Assembly: GCF_000987765.1 (NCBI RefSeq) | Contig: NZ_LAHP01000027.1 | Coordinates: 1 to 36,168 of the forward strand | Length of the DNA stretch: 36,168 bases | Origin: Arsukibacterium sp. MJ3 | GTDB lineage: Bacteria > Pseudomonadota > Gammaproteobacteria > Enterobacterales > Alteromonadaceae | Reading direction: 5' to 3' | Part shown: piece after piece, positions 26,701-32,978 of the stretch | Numbering within the stretch: position 1 is the stretch's first letter | Layout of the letters: each line of letters opens with the position of its first letter | The notes under the pieces: model-generated | Seen by the model: only the letters and a program-made list of their open reading frames with translations | Databases searched by the model: none | What the model was told of the DNA's origin: nothing | Translations under genes and position numbers: made by a program

Positions 26701-26932
26701 AGAACGATGCTGGATAAGCTGAACGATGAGCGGCAATATAGTAATTTAGCTGTTCAACCAGATTAATTCCTGTTTCTTTAAAACGTTGGCTCTGTTGAGT
26801 TTTCAGCAACTGCCAGAAAAGGTCGTTATATTGCTGCTGTGTTAGGATCACAACCTCAGTGTAACCAGAGCTCTTGCCATTAAGACGCTGCAGCCGCAGC
26901 TGGATTTCTTCGTGTAACTCAAAGATGTTCAT
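23741..26932 (-). CDS. Large tyrosine recombinase (GmtY-like), third gene of trio
   Basis: The 1063-residue product is far longer than a normal tyrosine integrase (300-450). Its catalytic domain is central: FRCGLRRREV (Arg I, about residue 517), FRFHHLRHSFATWML with intact HxxR (about 646), IGHAGPGMTLFHYIH giving the second His and the likely nucleophile Tyr (about 700-715). An ETKRARILRDF core-binding segment lies just ahead. The N-terminal 430 and C-terminal 340 residues are unassigned and helical. The start overlaps the upstream stop (ATGA). In size and order the operon resembles the Gamma-Mobile-Trio modules; I assign the GmtY role because this member keeps all catalytic residues. The last 20 or so codons overlap repeated TGACAC motifs and may read into the element end. 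Confidence 0.7.
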   Translation of the reverse strand: MNIFELHEEIQLRLQRLNGKSSGYTEVVILTQQQYNDLFWQLLKTQQSQRFKETGINLVEQLNYYIAAHRSAYPASFSISAPVKLKRPAPPAKQSSLSDIHIIERLDDFFHSNLTESQNQYRSYLGRLLYSAMRYGGLLRKDYLNSLKTLLLSGQPQSYKKLLWFELQGAAGETHIWQPDNMTVQLINHWYSEQEHEQKSSELDTLKCLQTYLQGAKLNLKTKLRFSWLVQAINSRLSLEISPFSLSLLTGAQPNLTLKPQVFYRLISKKSPALDLVKTSVIPDEGNKILNITPIGYASHTRQYDQQQTLACLKEIKALLRQLKRDPAKPNQSRQQMHSNVAKEIQTKLKENTYLPRALHYLLHWASVRLTSQSRWSGKLSPSTIASYLDTIANPLMLAFAERNPIDIEPDELSELYIQLIDEGTSLISQTKRARILRDFHIYLEVTYQVSPCHLFQQYIAKSQRLEALTVDANILMPWEYRHACDFLLNSTEQQSGLSYLQTRALILLLILGFRCGLRRREVYFLRLQDIEIPTDAKSDRLSDYATLYITPHEQRSLKTTSAERRIPFGLLLNDAEKVIFFEYLKARQKFGTEHSPYLFYFGDQPPLGTSGRPLVLEGLLFEPLTILLKRITGDDSFRFHHLRHSFATWMLWNWQEKPSNEYPPPIDILKSASEFVHLKKAKSVLLHLTERQPTRKVLHTISAMIGHAGPGMTLFHYIHSASWLIWMELNNSTPNISREAEAALAGVDVRTATRARIETTNPVPAYLGMAGYAARKLLKQCAPIQLEHWQKTTARLPGSLDLSVNHQVLELDIYRALIRFINHGIPKEICAEEANIELSRLIQACDNAAYFFSQQFNEASQFEHKKRSRNHKRFIYKDSARVNISAIAELPAPPASAKSLNIALRMAKEFNQLTKQEQGEIFWAARYAITSCSVIWPHFRFYEVTTLHRFINAIHVFKKAFAVTQRMRFTLVSRAPLNSEQRELQWQSWSLANWQTPFRDNRTNKEYAPEGYLAIDFVANKGSDVSRQRKRLARGKSQFQHRRRPSEYGVRFGLYLLFMVSI

Positions 26933-29349
26933 GCGAATAGCCCTGCAATCGTCTTAATACCTAACAGACGTGCAAACAATGTCATATGAGGAACCAATTG
27001 TGTCCTGATATCCCGCATCGACAAAGTAGAATGAGCTCCCCAGTACTGTTCACCAATATTGGCATGTCCCAGTGCAACATCGATGATCTCGTGTGATACA
27101 GATTGCTCTTCCAGATAATTGCGCAATAGCCGTCGATTAAGATTAGGTGGCAGGTTGATATAGTGGTTTAACACCCGTTGGTAGAGCAATGGCTGGAAGC
27201 GCTGTGTTTTGCCATTTGCCTCGATGTAAAACAGTGTTGGTAAGGACGCCGGTTTGATATTTGTGCGTAGCAACCGACTTTTTATGATCATGAGGTGGCG
27301 CTCGTAGGCGCTAATCAACTCCAGTACCGTCTTGCATAGAGGAATGTGGCGGGTATTAAATTCATCTTCACGCGCTTTTTCTTTGCGAATAAACACCCCT
27401 GCGGAGACAACCAGTTGTTCTCGCTGGACCAGTGGTGTGGTAATGGGCCTCATACCTGTCAGCAATGATTGGCAAAATACCTGATAGGTTACATAAAGAT
27501 TATGAAAATCAATCCACTTACCCGGCTCGGTTAACGTAGTCTGTAAGCGTGATAGGTCATATTTAATTGCCGTAATCGCTGCAGTAATTTGGTCCATTTC
27601 CGGGCGATATCGAGCACCAATCCAGCCGTCACATTCGGCATGCGATGCAGTGCTGACTTTTCTCTCTACAGATGCAGCCAGAACATCCAACAATATCTTA
27701 TACCGTTGCTGTAGGAGCGAAGTGTGGAGCGAGGTATAATAGCTTCGCGCCATGCTGCCCGGCGGCTCTCTATTAAATAAAAGTGCGGCTGTAGCCTGAC
27801 CGAACACCGCGCAACCGGTTACGAGCAGGTAATTGCTGATGCGTCCTTTCGTTAAAGTACCTGAGCCAATGTCCGCTATATATTTGCTGAAATCAACTGA
27901 CAAAATATTGATTTTATTACATGGTTTTTCTTGTGTTTGAGATGGAGGCTTTAATTTTGCGAGCTTCTCAAATTTAAATCTACAGAGTTTTGTTGCCGGC
28001 AATCGAAGCAGATTGGCGGGCTTTTGTGCTTCTGAAAAATCTCCCGTGGTTTTGTAATTGAGGTTAAGAGCTGGAATGACCCAGCTATGGGTGCTGTACT
28101 CGTAGCCTATTTGGACCGGGGTGTCGTTATCATCAAACCTGGTAGCGAATAATACTTCTCGTGCACGCTCAAAGGGCGAGGCGGTATAAAGCATGGTCAA
28201 CAGGATTAGCTGTTTTATCAGGGTATCTGTGCTGATACTGACATGTTCATTGATAATAGCATCCAATATCAATTGATGTTCGTGGGGCGACAGCATTTGC
28301 AATGACAACGGCAGGTAATTGTTTTGGCGCGTTATACGGTTGAGAATGGCAGTGGAAACCCGTTTACCATGGAATGCCTGCACATAGGATTCTAATGGCT
28401 GCGATGTTTGGAATATGTAGACGTCCCCGACTTCCTGCTCCTGCTCTTCCTCGCCAGAATAGATGGCTTCGTAATCCACCGGCTCGGATGGGCTTTCCCA
28501 AAGTGCGTAAATTAGATCTTCGTCATCATGAATATCAGGTAGTGTTAGTTTAACTAGCATCGCACCCGTCAGGGCGGTAAAGCCATCAATTTCAGGAGAC
28601 TTATGTGGTGTTGAGCCTCCCCGGCGACTTTTCACATTGTGGCGTTTCTTTTCTATTCCCAAACCAAGTTGAAAAATTTGGATAAGAGTATTCAGCCGCG
28701 ACAATAGCCTTGCTTTATTCTTATACGCTAACCTCTCAAGTCGTAAAGACAGTTGTTGGAGGAGTCCTATTATTTTTGATAATGAATTGTACTTTTCACC
28801 CCTGATGTAGCCATACCAATCTGTTATAGGGGATTCTGTACTGAATTCTCGAAAAATTTCACACATCTGAAGTTTTTCATACTCTTTTAAAAAAACATCA
28901 GGATTCTTGGTTGTTTGCAGTTCGATTAACGCAGGAAGAAACAGCAAAAGCTGTTGCAAAGCATTATAAAACTGCTGATTTTTATCGCTGTTCATAAACA
29001 GCAAAACATAAATCGGATGCTTGGAAAGATAGCCCTGCATGGCTTTTTTGACATTAGTTTCCATCGGTCGGAAGAACTTAATCTTGTCCCGATGAAGCTG
29101 CAGTTTTTCGAGCAAGAAATATGCTGATGAACGGTATTTAATTGCTTGCTGAACCAATTTGGTATGCGGTGCGATGTCTCTGATGAGGGGTAATTCTAAT
29201 GCTGCAGTAATATTTTCGAGCACAGCACCCAGATAAATCAGGTCATCAGGTGCATCAATAAAGTCGAGAAAGTCGACCAACTCCTCAGCATCTTTACCTG
29301 TAATATTAAACAGCGCTAAAGAGCTAATCAGACGATTTTTTCTGTCCAC
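26929..29349 (-). CDS. Divergent recombinase-like protein (GmtZ-like), second gene of trio
   Basis: The 806-residue protein has a degenerate tyrosine-recombinase C-terminal domain: SLLTGMRPITTP resembles the first Arg box (about residue 631), RRLLRNYL takes the place of the HxxR box without a clear His, and ALGHANIGEQYWGAHS carries the second His and a possible Tyr. The N-terminal 450 residues are helical and unassigned. GTG at 29349 overlaps the upstream gene by 26 bp, and its stop overlaps the next start. I think it acts with the 1063-aa recombinase in a heteromeric complex, as in Tn554-like or GMT systems. Confidence 0.65.
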   Translation of the reverse strand: MDRKNRLISSLALFNITGKDAEELVDFLDFIDAPDDLIYLGAVLENITAALELPLIRDIAPHTKLVQQAIKYRSSAYFLLEKLQLHRDKIKFFRPMETNVKKAMQGYLSKHPIYVLLFMNSDKNQQFYNALQQLLLFLPALIELQTTKNPDVFLKEYEKLQMCEIFREFSTESPITDWYGYIRGEKYNSLSKIIGLLQQLSLRLERLAYKNKARLLSRLNTLIQIFQLGLGIEKKRHNVKSRRGGSTPHKSPEIDGFTALTGAMLVKLTLPDIHDDEDLIYALWESPSEPVDYEAIYSGEEEQEQEVGDVYIFQTSQPLESYVQAFHGKRVSTAILNRITRQNNYLPLSLQMLSPHEHQLILDAIINEHVSISTDTLIKQLILLTMLYTASPFERAREVLFATRFDDNDTPVQIGYEYSTHSWVIPALNLNYKTTGDFSEAQKPANLLRLPATKLCRFKFEKLAKLKPPSQTQEKPCNKINILSVDFSKYIADIGSGTLTKGRISNYLLVTGCAVFGQATAALLFNREPPGSMARSYYTSLHTSLLQQRYKILLDVLAASVERKVSTASHAECDGWIGARYRPEMDQITAAITAIKYDLSRLQTTLTEPGKWIDFHNLYVTYQVFCQSLLTGMRPITTPLVQREQLVVSAGVFIRKEKAREDEFNTRHIPLCKTVLELISAYERHLMIIKSRLLRTNIKPASLPTLFYIEANGKTQRFQPLLYQRVLNHYINLPPNLNRRLLRNYLEEQSVSHEIIDVALGHANIGEQYWGAHSTLSMRDIRTQLVPHMTLFARLLGIKTIAGLFA

Positions 29350-29809
29350 GGATACGCCTAATCGATTTCAGTTTTGGGAAAAGAAGTGATGCTCTGTGAC
29401 TAAATGACTGAGCTAAAGTCTGTAATTGCTGCACATATTTTGGCCCAAGCGAATGCATGATAGGGGAGCCGGCAATATCAATAATCGCGATATCCGAGAG
29501 TTCCTCTGATGCTAGACCCGAATGCATGATGCAGGTGAGCTGAGCTTCCTCGTAAAGTCTTAAACATGCTAATTCATAACTCCTGAAACCTGCAATCACA
29601 TGCAGTTGGCCTTCCAGTTTGGCAACATGAATAGGATGGAGATTCAATAAATAGTGAATAGCAAGCTCCGAGTAGTCGTCCGGAGCCGATGCATAAATCA
29701 GATCTGCTGTTGTCGCCACTGCGTTTTGAATGGCAGGATGTATTCCCTGAATATCGTTGAGGCGGACATCTATTAGCGAGCTGTTCTCTTTCTTTTTCGA
29801 TTTAGTCAT
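29324..29809 (-). CDS. ParB-like small protein (GmtX-like), first gene of trio
   Basis: The 161-residue protein resembles the N-terminal ParB/sulfiredoxin-like fold: LIDVRLNDIQGIHP, then HPIHVAKLEGQLHVIAGFRSYELACL, close to the ParB pattern of a dG-x-LiaGhRR segment. The C-terminus is basic (KLKSIRRIRGQKKSS). No CTP or HTH motif is clear. It is the first gene of the operon, overlapping the next by 26 bp. A ParB-like DNA-binding or regulatory subunit for the recombinases is inferred. The upstream palindromic operator could be its own binding site. Confidence 0.6.
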   Translation of the reverse strand: MTKSKKKENSSLIDVRLNDIQGIHPAIQNAVATTADLIYASAPDDYSELAIHYLLNLHPIHVAKLEGQLHVIAGFRSYELACLRLYEEAQLTCIMHSGLASEELSDIAIIDIAGSPIMHSLGPKYVQQLQTLAQSFSHRASLLFPKLKSIRRIRGQKKSSD

Positions 29810-29840
29810 TACGTCATCAAAATGACAGAATTGAGTGCAA

Positions 29841-29872
29841 GTGTCAAAAATACGGTATACCTAATGTGACAC
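29841..29872. promoter_or_regulatory. Palindromic operator upstream of the recombinase trio
   Basis: GTGTCA (29841-29846) and TGACAC (29867-29872) are inverted around the perfect palindrome GGTATACC (29854-29861). On the minus strand the left arm overlaps a consensus -35 TTGACA. Binding here would block transcription of the operon starting at 29809. The TGACAC arms recur at the 3' end of the operon (23736-23795), which could also make these recombinase-binding sites. Confidence 0.5.
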
Positions 29873-30024
29873 AAATTAAAAATTTTGTCTCGAATTTACG
29901 GTTTTAATAGGTGTTTATGGTCACCATTGGTAAAAGATGTTTTCTTGCTGCAAGCCTTGATTTATATGTAATATAGCGTAAAATATGGGTTTCAAGGTGA
30001 TTTGGTTTGGTAACAAGCCTTCAT

Positions 30025-30069
30025 CCTCCGGAGGCAGAGGTCCCGCGTTCGAACGCGGCGGGTGCACCA
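30025..30069 (+). tRNA. 3' fragment of tRNA-Arg(CCG), att-like remnant
   Basis: From the anticodon loop on, the sequence follows tRNA-Arg(CCG): CTCCGGA loop, GGCAGAGGTC, a T arm with TTCGAA, and the CGGGTGC acceptor strand with encoded CCA at 30067-30069. The 5' half does not match and the T loop is one base short, so this is not a working tRNA. Integrases recombining at tRNA genes leave exactly this kind of 3' copy. A terminator follows. Confidence 0.65.
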
Positions 30070-30076
30070 AAACATT

Positions 30077-30098
30077 AAAACCACCTTATGGTGGTTTT
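30077..30098 (+). terminator. Intrinsic terminator after the tRNA fragment
   Basis: AAAACCACC and GGTGGTTTT form a 9-bp stem with a 4-nt loop (TTAT), followed by a T-rich stretch. It sits 8 bp past the CCA end, as expected for a tRNA-unit terminator carried along with the fragment. Confidence 0.75.
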
Positions 30099-30100
30099 TG

Positions 30101-30134
30101 TGTTTTAGGCACCTTGCCCAGTGAGAACGCGTTG
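30101..30134. repeat. 34-bp dispersed repeat, copy 1
   Basis: TGTTTTAGGCACCTTGCCCA and the following 14 bases (GTGAGAACGCGTTG) recur at 35901-35934 with two mismatches, in the same orientation and exactly 5.8 kb apart. The retron and the regulator/peptidase pair lie between the copies. Confidence 0.85.
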
Positions 30135-30165
30135 TTCGACAAAAACGTCAGGAACGTTTTTGAAC
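30134..30165. other. Hairpin beside the dispersed repeat
   Basis: CAAAAACGT and ACGTTTTTG form a perfect 9-bp stem around a 5-nt loop, extended outside by GTTC/GAAC. It is absent from the second copy of the dispersed repeat, where the sequence diverges after the 34th base. Confidence 0.6.
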
Positions 30166-30216
30166 AGCTTTAGCTGGCCTGCGAGGCAGGCGAACCCCAT
30201 GGATGGGGTGAGTAAT

Positions 30217-30233
30217 CGCGGCGGGTGCACCAA
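30217..30233 (+). repeat. Second copy of the tRNA-Arg 3' terminus
   Basis: The 17 bp CGCGGCGGGTGCACCAA at 30217-30233 repeat 30054-30070, the acceptor end and CCA of the tRNA-Arg fragment. The preceding T arm and anticodon region are absent. Together the two copies look like nested attachment remnants 163 bp apart. Confidence 0.65.
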
Positions 30234-30239
30234 TTAAAT

Positions 30240-30271
30240 CAAGGTCTTAGCTAAAAAGCAGGGCCTTTTTT
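30240..30271 (+). terminator. Terminator-like hairpin before the retron
   Basis: AAGGTC and GGCCTT pair (one G-T wobble) across a 15-nt loop and are followed by a T-run. It follows the second tRNA 3' end and would stop transcription before the retron region. Confidence 0.4.
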
Positions 30272-30275
30272 TATG

Positions 30276-30311
30276 GCTATAAAAATTTTTATAGCTAAAA
30301 AAATTTTTATA
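30276..30311. repeat. Two 18-bp AT-rich tandem units containing a perfect palindrome
   Basis: GCTATAAAAATTTTTATAGC (30276-30295) is a perfect 20-bp palindrome. The 18-bp unit is repeated immediately (30294-30311) with one substitution. The stretch to 30449 is AT-rich and otherwise empty. Confidence 0.6.
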
Positions 30312-30449
30312 GCGTATTTACAGCAGAAATATTTTATTATTTGATTCTCACCACTTCCAATTTGTAGACAATTAAAAATATTAGTGTTAAAAATGATTAA
30401 TGCAGACGTATCGTCTGTTCGCCTAATTTGAAATAAAAATTGCATTGGT

Positions 30450-30640
30450 ATTGTTCGGATACTCGAACGCTCTTATCGAGCTTATGAGAGGGAGCCACGC
30501 GCACCCTCCGCCACTCAAGAACGGAGTAGCGTAGGACGGTAAGCCTGACTTTATTGTTCTAGATTTTAATCTATGCAATTTCAATGGAAGCGACTAGAAC
30601 AGTTTAACCCTGTTGTATGGGGGATGGTCAGGCTTATATT
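30450..30640 (+). ncRNA. Probable retron msr-msd non-coding RNA
   Basis: The non-coding region directly before the reverse transcriptase is densely structured: GTTCG/CGAAC, GAGGG/CCCTC and ACTC/GAGT hairpins, then a long hairpin closed by TAAGCCTGAC (30540-30549) and GTCAGGCTTA (30627-30636). Inside it, GTTCTAG (30556-30562) pairs with CTAGAAC (30594-30600). Retron ncRNAs sit at this position and consist of an msr with short hairpins followed by a long msd hairpin. I cannot fix the a1/a2 pair or the branching G, so the limits are approximate. Confidence 0.6.
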
Positions 30641-30653
30641 GTAGGAAATAAAT

Positions 30654-31853
30654 ATGGCAACGGATGTGCTATTTAAGAAAGTGTCAGCTCCAATCGTTTC
30701 AATTGAAAAGCTATGTTTAGCTCTTGATATTTCCAAAGAAGAGTTAAATGATGCTTTAAAATTAACATCTTCAGAACGCTACACCAAAAGCGAAGTGCCT
30801 AAACCAAACGGGAAAGTTCGCATTGTTCACAATCCTCATAAGTTAATTAGAAAGATTCAGCGTCGTATTAATACGAGACTTTTCAATCCTAAACCCACTG
30901 GTCGTGGTGTAGTTGAATGGCCATATTATATATTTGGTTCAGTTCCTAATGTTAAAGATCCTATTAAACCTATCGAACGGGATTATATAGCTTGTGCTCG
31001 ACAGCATTGTCTATCTCAATCAATTCTAAAAATAGATATTACAGATTTTTTCGACAATATTCATATTGATCACGTTTATTATATTTTTAGACACCTATTG
31101 GATTATAGCGATGAAGTTTGTAATGTTATATCCGATATTTGCTCATTAAATGGTGCCTTACTGCAAGGAGCCTTAACTTCAAGCTATCTCGCATGCCTCT
31201 GTTTATTTGATGTAGAACCAAATGTAGTAATTCGTCTACAGCGCAAAGGTTTACGTTATACAAGGCTAGTCGATGATATAACCGTTTCTTCTATTAAAGA
31301 CGGTTATGATTTCACTTTAGCTAAAAACATTATCGTTGAAATGCTTGAAAGTAAAGATTTACCCGTGAATGATGCTAAAACACAGATAATTCATAAATCG
31401 TCTGTCCCGTTAGTAGTTCATGGATTACGTGTTAATTTTAAAGAACCCAGATTACCTTCATCAGAGGTTTCAAAAATTAGAGCGTCAGTTAAAAATATCG
31501 AACAGTTAGCGAAAGAGAGGCATTACATAACCACTCATGCATATCGGAAAGATTTTAATAGATGCATGGGGCGTGTAAATAAGCTTAAAAGGATAGGACA
31601 CAACCAACATCAATCTTTGGTAGAGCGACTTCGTAAAATACTTCCTCTACCATCTAAAAAAGACATTGAACGCTGTAAAGAAATGGTTTCTGGATTGGAG
31701 AGTGACTTTCCTAATAAAAAAGGACACTTTTGGTACCATCGAAGATTTTACAGAGCTAATGAAAGAATTACTATTTTAGATAGAACTTTCAAGTCCATAG
31801 CTAAAGAGCTTAGATTAAAAATGAAAGATATCAGACCTTTATACAAGGATTAG
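30654..31853 (+). CDS. Retron reverse transcriptase
   Basis: The 399-residue protein is a retron-type RT. Visible are LKIDITDFFDNI with the first catalytic Asp (D128), the QGALTSSYLACL box, the RLVDDIT active site (D207/D208; LVDD in place of the commoner YADD) and VVHGLRVN, the retron-typical VTG-like motif before the thumb. The ACARQH segment before D128 corresponds to the retron NAxxH region. The C-terminal basic domain would bind the msr. A GGA-containing Shine-Dalgarno precedes the ATG. The gene is AT-rich relative to the rest of the window. It would reverse-transcribe the upstream ncRNA into msDNA; the downstream membrane protein is its likely effector. Confidence 0.9.
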   Translation: MATDVLFKKVSAPIVSIEKLCLALDISKEELNDALKLTSSERYTKSEVPKPNGKVRIVHNPHKLIRKIQRRINTRLFNPKPTGRGVVEWPYYIFGSVPNVKDPIKPIERDYIACARQHCLSQSILKIDITDFFDNIHIDHVYYIFRHLLDYSDEVCNVISDICSLNGALLQGALTSSYLACLCLFDVEPNVVIRLQRKGLRYTRLVDDITVSSIKDGYDFTLAKNIIVEMLESKDLPVNDAKTQIIHKSSVPLVVHGLRVNFKEPRLPSSEVSKIRASVKNIEQLAKERHYITTHAYRKDFNRCMGRVNKLKRIGHNQHQSLVERLRKILPLPSKKDIERCKEMVSGLESDFPNKKGHFWYHRRFYRANERITILDRTFKSIAKELRLKMKDIRPLYKD

Positions 31854-31854
31854 T

Positions 31855-32616
31855 ATGAGACTGCTGAAAGAAATTTATGATTTTTTTAGATTGGAATTTT
31901 TAAAGGCGCTTAAGCCTCATCATCCAGTTTTATACTATTTTTCCAATTGTTTTATGTGGTTTTTTTTTGCTGGCGTTATTCTCACTTTAGTTTTTTTCTT
32001 TGTTTCGCTTTATCAAGTAAGAGGCGTAGGTTTTTGTTTGAAGCCAGGTTGTCTCAATAGCTTTTTGATGTTCCATGAAGAAGCAATAATGTTGGCAAGC
32101 TGGAGTTTGAGCTTTCTAGTGTCATTTTCTACGATTGGAGCAATTATAGTAGCTCTCTTAAGCTACATAAATAGCGTTAGTTCAACAGCACTTGGAACTC
32201 ATATTGCACATTATAAAGTATTTCAGGAATATCTTAGTTTTGAACTAGAGAAGAATAGTAAGCTGTCATTATCATCAATTAACGCTCTTCAATGGTATAA
32301 CCTCATTTTTAGCAAGTCACGGCTTGGTTCTACTACCGTTTCGGAAGAGTACAAAAAAAAAGTTGAAAGCATTAATAAATTGATTGCTGAATCAAATTCT
32401 AAAGCTGATAGCGCTCATAATGGGTCATTCTCTTATAAAGATCATCAAGGAAAAATGATTACTGCGCTGGCAAGTTTTGGCGTCCGTATAGAGCGCGCTC
32501 CAAGAAATGATTTTCAATCTGTTGAAAACGATATATTTAAATTAATTGATTCAATAAATTTGGAGTTTTGCTCACTCCAAGGTATTCAAAAGTCAGTGGA
32601 CAGAAAATATCTTTAG
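31855..32616 (+). CDS. Two-transmembrane retron effector
   Basis: The 253-residue protein starts one base after the RT stop. It has two clear transmembrane helices (about residues 25-50, FMWFFFAGVILTLVFFFVSLY, and about 78-105, LASWSLSFLVSFSTIGAIIVALL) and a soluble, helical C-terminal 145 residues. This matches type IV retrons such as Ec48, whose two-TM effector damages the inner membrane when the retron senses phage inhibition of RecBCD. The RT-msDNA complex would keep it inactive. Assignment rests on layout and topology, not on a remembered close homologue. Confidence 0.75.
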   Translation: MRLLKEIYDFFRLEFLKALKPHHPVLYYFSNCFMWFFFAGVILTLVFFFVSLYQVRGVGFCLKPGCLNSFLMFHEEAIMLASWSLSFLVSFSTIGAIIVALLSYINSVSSTALGTHIAHYKVFQEYLSFELEKNSKLSLSSINALQWYNLIFSKSRLGSTTVSEEYKKKVESINKLIAESNSKADSAHNGSFSYKDHQGKMITALASFGVRIERAPRNDFQSVENDIFKLIDSINLEFCSLQGIQKSVDRKYL

Positions 32617-32621
32617 TATAG

Positions 32622-32978
32622 TTATTTACAGAACTCCAAGTTAGAGCGAAAAGCGCTTCGGTCGAATTCAAGCCGCCATTGGTGCAGGCGGGTAATTATG
32701 GCTTGGCCAAGGTAACAAATGCCTTTTAGCTTGGTAGTGATAAAGCCGTCGTAATAGTCTGTGTTGATTTGGCCGGTTTCGGTGTCTATCTCAATATCAT
32801 AATGCGGCCTGATGGTTTGCTCTTTGCGTTTGCAGAATACGCCGCCCATTAAGGTAACAAAGCTTTGCCAGTTACTGACGAAAGATATGCTGATATTAGC
32901 TGGTCGTAACGACCTCAACCGGAAATAACCGCCTGACACTGATAGTCCTTTTGCAGGCGTTGATTGAGCTGTTGGCAT
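32622..32978 (-). pseudogene. Possible gene remnant downstream of the regulator
   Basis: An open frame of 118 codons overlaps the 3' end of the membrane-regulator gene by 64 bp in another frame. The part beyond the overlap (32622-32914) reads well as protein, for example RPHYDIEIDTETGQINTDYYDGF, but I recognise no family. No ribosome-binding site is evident. It may be the truncated end of a gene cut when the regulator or retron DNA arrived. Confidence 0.3.

Noticed and set aside
23741..29809. Recombinase-in-trio (RIT) element
   Set aside because: RIT elements have three recombinases of ordinary size; here the sizes are 1063, 806 and 161 aa, and the third is ParB-like.
30025..30069. Functional tRNA-Arg gene
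   Set aside because: The 5' half (acceptor, D arm and left anticodon stem) does not match and the T loop is short.
29985..30173. 62-codon open frame over the tRNA fragment
   Set aside because: It runs through the tRNA remnant, a terminator and a repeat, and has no protein-like character.
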